This document shows, piece after piece, positions 1 through 10,808 of a DNA stretch of 64,000 nucleotides. Positions within the stretch are counted from its first letter, which is position 1, and every line of letters starts with the position of its first letter. The translations under genes were made by a program, and so were the position numbers. The DNA comes from Tipula vernalis (Eukaryota > Arthropoda > Insecta > Diptera > Tipulidae): the NCBI GenBank assembly GCA_958295665.1, contig OY282560.1:305455236-305519235 (forward strand), read 5' to 3'. Below the pieces are notes generated by a model that worked only from the letters and a program-made list of their open reading frames with translations, did not search any database and was not told the origin of the DNA.

Positions 1-142
1 TCTCATTCAGCCACCGCCAGAAAGCAATAAATAAGAAATAGGCATTGATTGATAAGTATTCGCTGTCACAGGAAAATCACCCGGAGGAACTCGTCAGTAA
101 GCAAGTTATCGGTTACAAAAACCATCATAGGTTTACAGGGCA

Positions 143-448
143 ATGAAAGGTCTAGCGAGTGACCACTTCAGCGAAGATATCATATACAAACTCTGGATGA
201 GGAGAATGCCTAAAATCATCCAAGTTGCACTTGTCGGATTTGAAGATAAGCCAACAGTTGATATCATTTCCAAAGCGGACCGCATATCTGAAGCGGCAGA
301 ATTACCTAATGTTTCAACGATGGATTCCGCCCAATCATCTTCGAGCAAATCAACAACGTCGAAAAAATCTGAGATTTCAGAATTGAAGGAGCAAATATCC
401 AAGCTCCGAATAGCCGTTGCTTACAACACCCATTCGGGCTCGCATTAG
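143..448 (+). pseudogene. Gag C-terminal fragment, Ty3/gypsy remnant A
   Basis: A frame of about 100 codons resembling the capsid C-terminal region of CsRn1/Kabuki-type Gag. It contains LWMRRMPKIIQ followed by an acidic and Ser/Lys-rich stretch (SAQSSSSKSTTSKKSE). In intact relatives this part of Gag packages the RNA and is followed by a Cys/His finger. Here the finger is deleted, because the frame stops at 446 and protease-like sequence starts within 25 bases. The ATG at 143 is probably an internal Met, since family similarity (RAMKGLA) begins just upstream. The fragment has no promoter of its own and is non-functional. Confidence 0.7.
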
Positions 449-1370
449 TTAACCGACCAATAATCGGTGCTGATTTGTTTACGAAATTCGGCCTACTTGT
501 CAACCTGCGAGGAAGACGAATCATCGAATGGGTCACGAAGTTCAACACTCCCACACCAAAACTCTTACTGGTTGAGAATGGCTACAAAAAAATACTAGAG
601 GAATTCCTGTCCCTTACCGAATCACCCAATTACAATGTCCCACGATCGGTCAACTCCCTTATATGAAACCATGTCGGCTGGATCCCACTAACCATAAGGC
701 AGCGTCCAACGAATTTCAACATATGGTCGAATTAGGCATATTCAAACCGTCGTATTCTCCGGTTTCTTCTCCACTCCACACGGTTCGAAAGAAAGACAAC
801 ACCGATTGACGTCCATGTGGAGATTATCGTCGACTAAACGCAATTACGGTGCCGGATCATTATCCGATACTGCATATTCATAATTTTTCAGTGCATCTGA
901 ACTTGTGCACAATTTCCTGAAAAATTGACTTAATTAGGGCATATCACGCAATACCTGTAGCAACCGAAGACGTGCCTAAAATGGCAATAACAACCCCATT
1001 TGGTGTATTTGAATACAATCGAATGTTTTTCGTCTTCGGAACACTGGTCAAACTTTTCAACGCTCCATGAATAAAGTGCTAAAAGATCTTGATTTTATTT
1101 TCGTTTACATTGACGACATTTTGGTTGCAAGTGCAAATCTCATTTACGTCAAGTATTACAACGAATTGCCAAGTACGATGTCAAAATAAAAACATCCAAG
1201 GGTGTTTTCGGCGTTCCACATTTAGAATTCCTCAGCAACACATATCTAACGATGGTATAAAACCTTCGCCAGAGCACGTACTCAGTTCCCTAAACCAATC
1301 TCAATTAAATCTATTCAGAAATTCATCGGAATGGTGAATTATTATCATCGCTTAACTCCACGTTTAGCCG
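449..1370 (+). pseudogene. Protease end plus reverse transcriptase, Ty3/gypsy remnant A
   Basis: The segment starts with the C-terminal end of the aspartic protease (GADLFTKFGLLVNL; the D-T/S-G active site is absent). It continues into RT with RLDPTNHKAASNEFQHMV, the SSPLHTVRKKD block, [11 protein letters not shown], a [11 protein letters not shown] block and the catalytic YIDD at 1106-1117. RT would copy the element RNA into DNA inside cytoplasmic particles. Several frame changes and stops (for example after KKDNTD near 808) make it non-functional. The YIDD box is nevertheless intact. RT ends at the thumb-side MVNYYHR motif and is joined directly to integrase. Confidence 0.85.
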
Positions 1371-1409
1371 AAAATCAGTCTTCCTACAACACGCTTTCAG
1401 TACATTCGC

Positions 1410-1795
1410 ATGGATATAGTCGGACCTCTTCCACCATCAGAAGGCAACCAGTATTTGTTAACGATCGTCGACAGGTTCACCCGTTGGCCGGAGACATACT
1501 CTATTCCAGATGTAAAAGCTGCAATCATTGCTAAGAGCATTCATCGAGCAGTATATATCAAGGTTTGGTGTTCCCCTTGGACTAACGACGAACAGGGTAG
1601 CCAATTTGAGTCTAAACTCTTCACTAAACTAACAAAAATTCTTGGTTCCGGTTTGGTAGAGCGCTTCCATAGAACTCTTAAAACTTTACTTAGAGCTCGT
1701 AGTAACACCAAAAATTGGAGCTCTTACAGAGTTCTTCGTAAGCTACGAAAATTCTTCGTAATTGATATTAACGGAAAACAACAGTCTGTGTCAAC
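1410..1795 (+). pseudogene. Integrase core fragment, Ty3/gypsy remnant A
   Basis: The start MDIVGPLPPSEGNQYLLTIV carries the first catalytic Asp of a retroviral-type DDE integrase. The second Asp lies in NDEQGSQFESKLF and the Glu in GLVERFHRTLK. Asp2 and Glu are only about 24 residues apart instead of the roughly 35 usual for this family, so about a dozen residues between them are deleted and the core cannot fold normally. The C-terminal phrase FFVIDINGKQQSVS is recognisable, and similarity fades near 1795. The N-terminal HHCC finger is absent. In a complete element this enzyme inserts the cDNA into chromosomes. Confidence 0.88.
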
Positions 1796-3236
1796 GAAGG
1801 AAATCAGTATTAGTATTCGTCTGCTAGGTATTGTTCGTTTCTTGCTGCGAATTGCGAATACTATTGCGATTTTTCTTGGTTTTTCGGGCCCTTTGAGGTT
1901 TCGAATAGCCAAAACTGTTACGAGTCGGGCTTAAAGCCTTGATGTTTCTCAACAATTTCGTTATGTCAAAATTAATATGTAAGTTGGCCTTTGTGTTTGT
2001 GCCTCGTTCTGGTTTCACTTCAAACTTGATGGTTTTGTCGTTATAAACTTATCTTAAAAATTTATATTTCCCATTCCTTTCAGGAAACGATGTCATAGCT
2101 ATGTCAAGTTCGTGGAATTCTGCAGTAAGTTCGATGGAAGTAAACAGTTAAGAGTTACCAAGATTTGCACATTTCAGGAAACGGGTAAGTGTTTGATTTT
2201 TTTCGACTATATAAATTCTTGTGTTATATCGGTTTTATTGTCCAGGTCCAGGAACGGTTTCGACAAATTTTCAGCAATTATTAATTTCATAAAAATCGTT
2301 AGATAAGGAAGTCACCCACTTCCGTGCTTTTCTATGTAATTGATAATTTTAGAAAATTTGTCACTATTGTTAAAATAGTTGTTCTAAGTTATCAAGATAA
2401 CATTTTTAGTTCAGTAGTTAGCGTTTCATAATTCCGCACAACGGGCTAACAAGTAAAATCTGCATATTACAGAGAAATGGCCGTACATCAAAAACGCCGT
2501 TAAAAATCAATATAAAAACGAAATTATAAATTTTCTAAAATAATTCTTTTGACTACGCAAACAAATTGACATGGCTCACAGTGCATGAAACAAAGACATT
2601 TAAAATTACCATAATCATTGTAGTCTGTTCGATCTTATAATATATCGAAGTATAAAATTATATTCACCTTAAGAAGACGTAGAATTTTTGTTTCGCTTCC
2701 TATCTTGAAATTTATCTCGTATATCATTAATCGTCTTACGTTCGTACTTATTATATTTTGTATTATTTTTTAACGTTAGCACACAAATAGACAATATTAT
2801 AGATTATATAAGTATATTGTTGTGCAAATTATCGATAATCTGTATTATAGAATTATCATTGCGTTTCATCCTCCAAACAATATAAAATTCAATGGAATTG
2901 GACTACAGCGATAAGAAATTCAATTACAATTAGCAGTAAAATATTTTTGTTTGCCACAAAATGTAGACCACACAGTGAACCACAAGTACCGAATTAAATT
3001 ATTTAATTTTTTAAATATTAATTAGATAACGTAAATTATTTATTAAACACAAATGTTAATTTTCTTGGTGAAAGAAGATTAACCCCTTTTTGGTTACGGG
3101 TATCGGGTAGATATGATGAAAGACTGTTGTTCTTTTGTCGCATTGTGTTAGAAAATGTCTTATTGTGTATCGGGTACACAATAGAAAAATATTGAAAATA
3201 AGTTTAATCTCTTCAAATATAAGTATTTGTTTATTA
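1796..3236. other. AT-rich spacer, no gene seen
   Basis: No coding similarity on either strand. The first ~200 bases could be the 3' untranslated end or LTR of remnant A, but I see no matching second copy. Two pyrimidine-rich stretches followed by CAGGAAACG occur at 2081 and 2175. They look like splice acceptors but have no coding context. Confidence 0.5.
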
Positions 3237-3239
3237 TTA

Positions 3240-3600
3240 GTTACAGGAATCACAGGTAACAAGTGGTACATAATGCAGTGGTGTTACGCAGTCTGAAACT
3301 CTTGTAATTTTAGATGATATGATTATGATATAGAGTACTCCGTACCAAGAAACTACTTCTCGTACCAAGGCTTCTCCTACGGTATCGGCAGTTTGGTCGG
3401 GAATGCGAATTGTCTCCGACCGTTTGGTAAAATAATCCATTACGACCAAGATATAACGACTTCCATTTCCAGTGGTCGGTACTGGTAATTTGAAGTCGAT
3501 GACAATTCGTTCAAAAAGGTCGCCAACGAAGCATCGTTGCATTCGCCCACGTGTTATTCGGTGAAAACCAATTCGAGCTGCACAAATGTCACACTTCCTG
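3240..3600 (-). pseudogene. Integrase core N-terminal fragment, remnant C
   Basis: The frame carries ERIVIDFKLPVPTTGNGSRY followed by ILVVMDYFTKRSE, the first-Asp block of a Ty3/gypsy integrase. The continuation (IPDQTADTVGEALVREVV) is normal up to the expected second Asp. There the sequence becomes unrelated, so the second Asp and Glu are lost. Upstream on this strand (3600-4150) the remaining RNase H and zinc-finger region is too eroded to follow reliably. Confidence 0.82.
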
Positions 3601-4149
3601 TGATGTCACAATAGAACTTTTCTCGGATGCCGACGGAAATGGGTACAGCAACTGGAGGGTGGCAGTTTTTCAATTTGGTGACTCAAACTAAAGCATTAGC
3701 AGACCGGCTTGATTTACAATCGAGTCCCATTGTGCCCAGTATCTTTTTATTGCCGCTGGTTGTTCTAAAACTTACTCACAAGTTGAACGGGTCCCAAGGG
3801 ATTTCCGTGATATAAGTTGTCCCAGTATGATATAAGTTGCCTCAACCTCATTCCTCGCACTGTTGTATCCTCTTTTCGGGTCTCAGTACCGATTAAGCTG
3901 ACCACGAAGATTTTGGATGTCAAAATCGTACTATTGTAGGATTTCGATCCACCTAGCTAAGTGCCCTTCTGGTTTTTTTAGATTTAACAGCCGTGTCAAC
4001 GAGGCGTGATGGGTGCGTATAATAAATTGCTATCCGTACAGATTTGAATGGTAGTGTTGAATTGTCTTTACAACAGCTAGCAACACTCGGTCCTTCTCAA
4101 AGTTCTGGAAAAGCTATTAATAATTTTTCCCTGACCATCAATTTTGATG

Positions 4150-5011
4150 CCACAACACACCGCCGATTCCAAAAAGACTCGCATCTGTGTCTACTATAAA
4201 TGGTTTGTCGCTATGCGGGTATATTTAGGCGGGAGCTGTGGGTAATAACTACTTTAACGTCTCAAAGGCTTGATATGTTTTCATGTTCCACTCGAGTTTC
4301 CTATGTCTTTCTGTTAACTCAAACAGTAGTTTAGCTATTAAAGCAAAGTTCTTTATGAAGGGTCTGTAGTACGAACAAAGACCGAGGAAACTGTGCAGCA
4401 GTGTTTTTCCATCAGGAAGCGGCCATTCTCGAATAGTATCAACTTTGGCCGGATCAGCTCGGATTCCCTCTTTGCTAATAATGTGTCCTAGATATTTAAC
4501 CTCTCGTTTGAAAAGATGACACATGTTTGGACTGAGGTTTAAGTTCGTCTTTCGTAGTCGCTCGAAAACCAGTGCAATTTTTGTTTGTAGCTCGCCTATG
4601 TTCTTTCCATATACGATCCTCCAAGTATATGAGGCACATTTCAAAAGGCAACAACGCGAATACTAGTTGCATTTTAGTCGTGAGAATGTGGTGGGGGCAT
4701 TACATAAGCCAAAAGGCATGACTGTAAATTGCCAAAGGCCCTCTCGGCACAAGTGTAGAAAACCAAAATGCCCCTATCATTGCGTCAAGTGTGACGTCAA
4801 TACGCGGAAGAGGAAACGAGTCTTTTTGAGTCACATTGTTTAATTGTCGGTAATCGATACAGAACCTCAGCGAGCCATCCTTCTTTCGGACTAACGCCAC
4901 TGGCGATGACCACGGGCTTATAGATGGTCCTGGTTTCCATTGGAGTATTGCGACACATGTTTTATTGATCCAGTATAAATGATTTATGGCACTACAAAAT
5001 TTAAACTTCAA
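4150..5011 (-). pseudogene. Reverse transcriptase and RNase H start, remnant C
   Basis: From 5011 leftward, RT shows [36 protein letters not shown] and GAFWFSTL. A deletion then removes several dozen codons before the Q/[12 protein letters not shown] block. The catalytic YLDD reads YLED in a shifted frame near 4625. The thumb follows in a long open stretch at 4644-4250 (VKYLGHIISKEGIRADPAKV and LGLCSYYRPFIKNFA). RNase H begins with VDTDASLFGIGGVL around 4200-4150 and then degrades. The enzyme is dead because of the changed active site, a frameshift and the deletion. Confidence 0.87.
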
Positions 5012-5604
5012 GCTCTTAAGGGCACTAAAATTTTAAACAATATTTTGATGTTTTTTTAATTTCATTTTTACTTGTAATTTCAATACTGTATGGTTTAAAA
5101 AAAGTTCTTAAAGTTTTTAAGAGGTAATTTTAAGAGGTAATTTTAGAATATTTTTTTTTTAACGATTTAAATAAAATCACCAAATCTTGTCCATAAACCA
5201 CCATCGACTAACCTTTTTAATCTTTACCATCAAACACGAGTATTTAAATGAAACCAACGGGACCAACAATTAAATTTTGCATAAGCACCCAAGGTGAATA
5301 AAAATGAGAATAAAAATACACGTAACGATAATATTTAATTTTGCGATTACAGTACCACCTCAGTAACGATTTAAAATGCACAGTATCGTTACAATCGTGG
5401 AACGTACCCATCGACTCCCTGAGTGTCTCAAAATTCCAGGCTGTAATTTTAAAGAATTATAAATTTTAGTGAGTTTATTGGGGTATAAAAAAAAATGATA
5501 AGTTTAGTGAAAATGCACAATTTGAATGAACTAGGCACGTTAGGAACGATGAAATAATTTGCAAAGCAGAAAGATTTTTATTATCAAAAAATTTTTTTTT
5601 CCTA
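5012..5604. other. AT-rich spacer, possible 3' UTR/LTR of the 5.6-9.3 kb element
   Basis: This lies directly 3' of the integrase of the minus-strand element. I compared it with the segment 5' of its gag (9258-9600) and found no convincing LTR pair. It contains a few TAACGAT motifs near 5320, 5365 and 5385 but no genes. Confidence 0.4.
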
Positions 5605-6394
5605 TATGCATTTTAGGCTCGAATATCCTTGCATGGAAAATACCAATGCTCTTTCCATCCTTACCTTCTAATTCGTAAGCTATCGTCCCAACTCTACGAA
5701 CTACTTTTGCCTCAATACATTTTGGAGCCAGTTTCGATGAAAATTTCTGTGTTGCGTTGCTTTGAGCAAAATTTCTTACTTACATTATCTGTCCATCGTC
5801 TAGATTTCTGAGCTTACTTTTGAGATTATATGTATACGCTCCTTGTTCATATTCTCGTTTAAGATGACATAATATCAACCCCTGGCATGCACTCAATCGA
5901 TTTTTCTTAGACTGTGCTGACACCTCTCTATCGTTTGTTAAATTGATTTGGTGTAAAAGTTTATATTCGCAACCATGCATTAGTTGTCCAAATAGAACGA
6001 AATGTGTGGATGAGTGAACGACGTTCCGAAGTGCACAAGTAATATCGGGAATATTACTTATGGCCGCAAGGATGGACCGATTCACTCTCTCCGACGAGTT
6101 CGATTGAGGATAATATCTGGGTGTGCGCATATGTTTTACACCGTATTTTTGTAAAAGATTCTGAAGGGTTTTAGAGGTAAACTGAGGTCCTTTGTCCGAT
6201 AATATTGTTTCAGGCACAGAAAAACATTTAAAAATTTCATTTTCCAGTACTCTGCATACATCAACCGATATAGCGTGCCTCATAGGTTTTAGGAAAACAC
6301 ATTTGCTGGATGAATCTAGAACAATAAATAGAAAAAAGTTTCCATGTTTTGAACTTGGGTAAGGACCCAGAAAATCCATAAAGAAATGTTGCCT
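5605..6394 (-). pseudogene. Integrase catalytic core and C-terminal domain, element D
   Basis: A 199-codon open frame from 6379 to 5780 with all three DDE residues: Asp in MDFLGPYPSSKHG, Asp in LSDKGPQFTSKTL and Glu in PQSNSSERVNRSI. Asp2-to-Glu spacing is normal for Ty3/gypsy. After a stop at 5780 the C-terminal DNA-binding region (FSSKLAPKCIEAKVVRRVG and GKSIGIFHARIF) continues in another frame to about 5610. The intact triad and length make this the best preserved protein segment in the window. It still cannot make a whole integrase because the finger and tail are out of frame. Confidence 0.9.
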
Positions 6395-6774
6395 TCATCT
6401 TTCCACAAGAATTTGTTTACCCATCAGGGGCTGTTGAGCGTAATTTACTGGTTTGGTTCGTTTGCATACCTGACATTGATTAATATATTGCCGCATATCA
6501 TGATGCATGCGTGGCCAATAGTTATTGCAATAGTTGCAATGGTACGTACAGCTTCCAGGTGGGTAAACCGGTGACGCTTGCTGCAGGATTTTGAAGAGAT
6601 TGTTATAAATTTTACCTTCTATTACCGAAAAATTCTGCAGAGAAGCATTCTCGATTTGGTGTATAAGATCTAGGTATTCTTTCGACAGAAATGCCGGCGA
6701 GCTTAAGTCGATTTGAAGCTCATCAGGGGCAGAACTGGTTGAGTATTCTTCCATGTAAACTCTGGAGAGGGTAT
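6395..6774 (-). pseudogene. Integrase zinc-finger region of element D
   Basis: The frame continues from RNase H through a poorly conserved linker and reaches YWPRMHHDMRQYINQCQVCKR. This is the end of the H-H-C-C integrase finger, with its CxxC kept and followed by TKPVN. The two histidines expected about 30 residues earlier cannot be located. The frame stays open for ~145 codons and breaks at 6395, a few codons before the catalytic core resumes at 6379. Confidence 0.82.
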
Positions 6775-7142
6775 CAGGAACCACATTCTGAGCCCCTTTT
6801 CTATGTTCGATCTTGAAACGAAACGATTGCTGCTTCAAACTCCACTTAGCGAGTCAACCTGCAAGATCCTTCTGACTCATGAGCCACTTTAGGGACGGAA
6901 TTTTGTACGCATAGTACGGCCGCGTAACATTCCAGCTCTGTAATTGAATAATTTTTTTGCGCCGCGTTTAGCCTTTTGGATAAATACGCGATTGGATGCT
7001 CAGTCCCGTCATCCCCAATCTGAAAAAGCACGCTTCTTACGCCAGTACGACAAGCATCACATTGTAAATAAAACGGCTTGGTGAAACTCGGATAAACTAG
7101 AACTGGTGCTGTTACTAAAGCATTTTTCTGGTACTGTCGCAT
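6775..7142 (-). pseudogene. RNase H domain of element D
   Basis: It starts with VLVYPSFTKPFYLQCDACRT, the first catalytic Asp block. The block PIAYLSKRLNAAQKNYSITE follows with the conserved Glu in SITELECYA. The frame is lost near 6850-6840 and the domain resumes with FRFKIEHRKGAQNVVPDTLS, its usual C-terminal signature carrying the last Asp. RNase H degrades the RNA strand during reverse transcription. Only a short deletion and frame change separate the two halves. Confidence 0.88.
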
Positions 7143-7790
7143 AATTTGCTATGAAGCGACGATATCAGCCTGCCATCCCCAAGAAGCTACGAAGTTTTTT
7201 AATGGTCCTTGGCACCGGAAACCCATTGATAGCGCTCACTTTTTCCGGATCAATCCGCAGGATGCCATCGCCCACAATGTAACCTAGGTATCTCACATTT
7301 TTTTGAAGAAATATGCTTTTATCCAGTTTGACGGTTAGGCCCGCTGAGGTGAGATGATCAGGTGGTCATCCAAATAAACAAATACCTGTTCTTGCAAGAT
7401 GTGTGGAATCACCCGGTGTATGAGCCGACACATTGTCTGCGGAGCGTTGCACAGCCCGAACGGCATTACGGTAAATTGGTATATTACACGACCAGGGACG
7501 GTAAACGCTGTTTTGTCTCGGCACTCCTGTGTCAAAAGAATCTGCCAGAAGGCATCCTTTAGGTCGATAGTGCAGATAAATTTTGTTTGGTCCAGTCGGC
7601 TCAGAAGCTTGTTGATTATTGGCAGAGGATACGCGTCCTTGACCGTCACCTCGTTCGGTCCCCGGGCGTTCAGACATAGTCGCTTTTTGCCATTCGCTTT
7701 TGAATGTCACCGGATAACTCCACGCACTTGTCGATTCCTCAATCACTCCTAAGGATAGCATTCTATTAATCTCGGCATATAGTTTTAAGC
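7143..7790 (-). pseudogene. Reverse transcriptase of element D
   Basis: RT blocks run in order: MLSLGVIEESTSAWSYPVT, a second frame with VTVKDAYPLPIINKLLSRLD, then CTIDLKDAFWQI, a [18 protein letters not shown] block and FVYLDDHLII (catalytic YLDD kept, near 7370). The thumb (VRYLGYIVGDGILRIDPEKV) follows in another frame down to about 7180. There is one frame change between SYPVT and KDAYPLP and another just after the YLDD block. The preserved YLDD and long open pieces suggest a relatively recent loss compared with neighbouring copies. Confidence 0.9.
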
Positions 7791-8261
7791 CTATTTCGAT
7801 GGAGAGACGGGGTAATACCGTTGCTTCACAGGGGTTGTATTATTAACGTCTATGTGGTGAGATAATAGCGTGGCTTTCCCTAGACCAATATTTTTGAAAG
7901 AGGGAAGTTCCTGAATAACAGCTGATAATACGAGTTCTTCAGCTTCCGTTAAGAGGTGTCGATTTGTATCAAGGTTTGTATCAGTATTTTTAGAACAGAG
8001 ATTCAACTCGGATATGAAATTCATTTTAGGCTCAATTCCAAATAATTTCCAAAAATCTATTCCTGGGTATATTTTCTGTTTTAATCCTGGAATAATATAA
8101 ATTCTCATAGAATGGTGAATATTGTTAAAACTAATTTTTACCCAAAGATACCCAAAGACGCGCTCCTGATGACCACTAGCGGTTTTGATCACCGATGGAA
8201 AATTTATTATCTTATCGAGGAAGCCATGTCCAATGTCATGACAATTCCAACATATTAACAT
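7791..8261 (-). pseudogene. Protease remnant of element D, active site lost
   Basis: An open stretch of about 156 codons joining the Gag zinc knuckle (CWNCHDIGHGF) to the C-terminal half of a Ty3/gypsy aspartic protease (IIPGLKQKIYPGIDFWKLFG). It then runs into the linker before RT (LTEAEELVL and TTPVKQRYYPVSPSK). The D-T/S-G catalytic triplet expected near the protease start is deleted. The protease would normally cut Gag-Pol inside particles, and without the triplet it cannot. Confidence 0.8.
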
Positions 8262-9220
8262 ATCAACATTTCTATTATTCCGATTATTTTGCTGGGTTTG
8301 GTTTGGTAACTGATTTGATAAAAGCTTTTACTTGAAAGACAAAGCCGCTACTTCGTCTCGTAGAGAATTAAGCTGAACACCATCAGAAGTTTGGACCTCC
8401 CCGTCCTGCGAGGCAGCGCCGATATTTCGACCAATGCTAGTGAAACAATTAGTCTCTAGTTCATTGACGTATTTGCGTGTGCAACATATTTCAGGCTCAT
8501 AGTTTGTTCGCTTCCATGAATCTTATAGTGCGACGCAACACCTTACTAATTCACTAATAGAATGTATTTCTGTATCGGCCAATGCATTTTGTAATCCCGC
8601 CCTCATATTTCTCTGAAGGACATGTAGAATTTCAGTATCTGCCGGCGGGATGCGATAATGCAAGGTTCTTGAACTTTTGCTTGCGAGAATCGATCATATC
8701 TCTCACATTAAGATCAGTTCTTCGATCTTGAAAGCGTTCAATTAAACCAAGTTTTAATTGGCTCCACGAAATGCTAGGGTTTAATTACAATTGACGCCAG
8801 TACCAGTTTAGCGCAATTCCCCCTAAAATAGTGACTACTTCATAACATAAATTATTGTCAGGTACTCTGTAATGCCATGAAAGATGTTCGAACCGGAAAA
8901 TAAACCCTTCAATTGACAACCCATCGGGTGAACCATCAAATGAAAGATTCCATTTTGTAGCTGGTGGATAACGCACTAAAGGGTCTCGATTGGTGTAGTA
9001 TTGAAATGATAAGAATCAGGTAAGTTTGGGGTATTTATCGGTATGTTTGTACGTAACGGAATTTGATCTGAAAGTGGAAGAGGGTTATTGTTTATGACAT
9101 TTTTATTTGAGTGAATCGATGGAGAATTACCGTGGGGAATCGACGTTTCCGCGGATTTTGGTTCCCTTTCTAAAGTTGTTGGCGGTTTTAAATACTCATC
9201 TTTACAGTTGGGACTGCTCA
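8262..9220 (-). pseudogene. Gag of element D
   Basis: The probable start is the ATG giving MSSPNCKDEYLKPPTTLERE near 9220. A Pro/Asn/Ser-rich N-terminal region follows. The capsid-like block comes next (KWNLSFDGSPDGLSIEGFIF, then LGGIALNWYWRQL) and continues in other frames through IERFQDRRTDLNVRDMI. The protein ends with a retroviral zinc knuckle, CWNCHDIGH, near 8255; its last Cys is missing because a deletion fuses it to the protease. Gag forms the virus-like particle and binds the RNA. At least three frame shifts separate the blocks. Confidence 0.78.
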
Positions 9221-9257
9221 TCAGGTAGCTACGACCGACCAAACTACAAAAATACAA

Positions 9258-10632
9258 TTTATACTTAACACAGAGAGCATCAAGTACGAACGTACTGATC
9301 TAGCGAATTAAATTCACTAATTCAAAAAACACAAGGAAAACCCTCATTTGTGTGTATAACGCCCATTGAATTAATTTAAAAAGTCTTGTGAATGTCATTT
9401 ATTACTAATATATTTGTGTTTATGAAAAGCCGAAAAAAATCATTTGATATTTATAAAACAGACAAACAACTTTTAACTTTTTAAATTAATTTTTTTATAT
9501 GTATGTACGTAAAATATATTACAATAGACACTGGATTTTTAGGATCCACAGATTGTCGTGTTGAATAAAATAAAATAAATAAAATATTGTATTATAACAC
9601 TTTATTAGAGTCACACAGAGATTATCGCTAATCGTTACACAGACAGAAGGACGGACAGCTTAATTTATATTAGTAGAGATTTCCAAATATTTTAAGCTGA
9701 CGCATGTTAGTACAAAGGATTACAAAGCAATTGTACAGTTAAAATTTTTTATATAATATGTTCCTCTCAGTTCAAGTTTTTTTGGGCAGATATAACAATA
9801 ATCCAAATTCATACGACAATGACAGATTCCAAGTACATACCAAGCTGAAATTTTGAAGATTGCTATTTCATATGTTGCAGACATGGTATGAGGTTTTTGA
9901 TTGAATTGATTGGTTGATTAATTGTTTTGATTGCACGACCAAACAGTAAACAAGCCTTCTGAAGGAAGAATTATTTTTTCATTTCCATTCATTGTCGCTC
10001 TTATCTTACACAATTCAAATTTGATGTTCTCGAATTTTTGGTCAACTTCAGGAGCATATTTTGGTTTTGTCTTTTCATCTTTAATGTTGGTCTCCAACTG
10101 TGGTTTCTGTATTGTTTGCTTGATATGGAGGGCGCTATACGAGCTACACCTGTAATATGTGTACATACTATATATATGAATTATGCTTATATGTTCGACT
10201 TTATTTTATGCGGTTTTAATTAATTACATACTTCGATTTGGGAAATCATAATAATTCTATCAACTCATTATTGTCTTTAGCCGAAATCAATATGGATTAG
10301 ATGAACTACATATATATCATTGTGTGTATTAGGTTATTTAAAGCCTATACATACATTAAGTTAATTTTCCCCGTGTTATAATAGTTGATGCAGTAGGGAA
10401 ATTAGGATTTTTATGAAATTTTCGAAGTTCATTCGCTTAACAGCATTCCGCTTGAATCTTTCTTCGAAAAGACTTCAACAGAATAGTTCAGAGTTTATTT
10501 CACCCTCTTTCGTAGACGCATAGATAAATAAATTACATTTGTAAATTAATTTTAAATTTGTGATCAAAATTCTTTAAAAGTTTCATTTTCCAAAAAGTCT
10601 AAATAGACAACGAAGTGTCTAAATTTCAACTA
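9258..10632. other. AT-rich spacer, possible 5' leader of element D then unique DNA
   Basis: The first few hundred bases lie 5' of gag of the minus-strand element and should contain its leader or LTR, but no repeat partner was found. Short frames at 9918-10166 on both strands show no recognisable domain. A run of ATAAAATAAA-type repeat lies near 9565-9590. The rest is unremarkable. Confidence 0.45.
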
Positions 10633-10808
10633 AAGCCTGTATTCCATGAGAAAAATTGATTCACAGTCAAAAAAACGAAAAGAGAAAAATAATCTGATGC
10701 TCCAAATGCAAAAAACGTTGTTTTTGTCTTTTATATGGAGCATCGGATTATTTTTCTCTTTTCGTTTTTTTGACTGTGAATCAATTTTTTCTCATGGAAT
10801 ACAGGCTT
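10633..10808. repeat. Long near-perfect hairpin (71-nt arms)
   Basis: The left arm 10633-10703 and right arm 10737-10808 are reverse complements with, by eye, one mismatch (in CTGATGC/CCGATGC) and one single-base indel, around a 33-nt centre. The outer ends read AAGCCTGTATTCCATGAG on the left and CTCATGGAATACAGGCTT on the right. It could be a miniature foldback transposon (MITE) or a locus able to give a long-stem hairpin RNA. No coding capacity. Confidence 0.93.

Larger units (their letters stand above)
95..1795 (+). mobile_element. Ty3/gypsy LTR retrotransposon remnant A, CsRn1-like
   Basis: A decayed, internally deleted Ty3/gypsy coding region. In order it shows the C-terminal half of Gag, the last part of the protease, a reverse transcriptase (RT) with several frameshifts, and an integrase core. 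RNase H and the integrase zinc finger are missing. RT stops near 1370 with the palm-end motif MVNYYHRLTP and integrase resumes at 1410, so about 1.5 kb has been lost. The same family is present as a longer copy at 40720-43200, and both share the RT entry motif RLDP..HKAA and the phrase EFQHMV. I found no flanking LTRs. CsRn1-clade assignment is an inference from the RT phrases and from the Gag finger of the sister copy. Confidence 0.88.
3240..5011 (-). mobile_element. Ty3/gypsy remnant C, mdg1/412-like
   Basis: A minus-strand fragment reading RT, RNase H and integrase from 5011 down to 3240, truncated at both ends (no gag, protease, LTR or integrase C-terminus). It differs in sequence from the CsRn1-like copies and from its neighbour at 5605-9257, so it is a separate family. 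Phrases such as [14 protein letters not shown] and [11 protein letters not shown] are typical of the mdg1/412 group. Confidence 0.85.
5605..9257 (-). mobile_element. Near full-length Ty3/gypsy element D, Osvaldo/Micropia-like
   Basis: This is the most complete LTR retrotransposon here. On the minus strand gag (about 9220-8262), protease (8261-7791), RT (7790-7143), RNase H (7142-6775) and integrase (6774-5605) follow in canonical Ty3/gypsy order over ~3.6 kb. Each part carries frameshifts or small deletions, so the copy is dead, but the integrase core is a 199-codon open frame. Clade placement rests on the RT phrases ([20 protein letters not shown] and VYLDD) and is tentative. No LTR pair or primer-binding site was found. 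Confidence 0.9.

Noticed and set aside
2081..2250. Cluster of splice-acceptor-like TTTCAG|GAAACG and donor-like GGTAAGTG motifs suggesting tiny exons
   Set aside because: No coding frame or conserved protein between them; such motifs are frequent in AT-rich DNA.
9258..9630. 5' LTR for the Ty3 element at 5605-9257
   Set aside because: Compared by eye with 5012-5604; no matching block, no clear TG...CA pair or primer-binding site.
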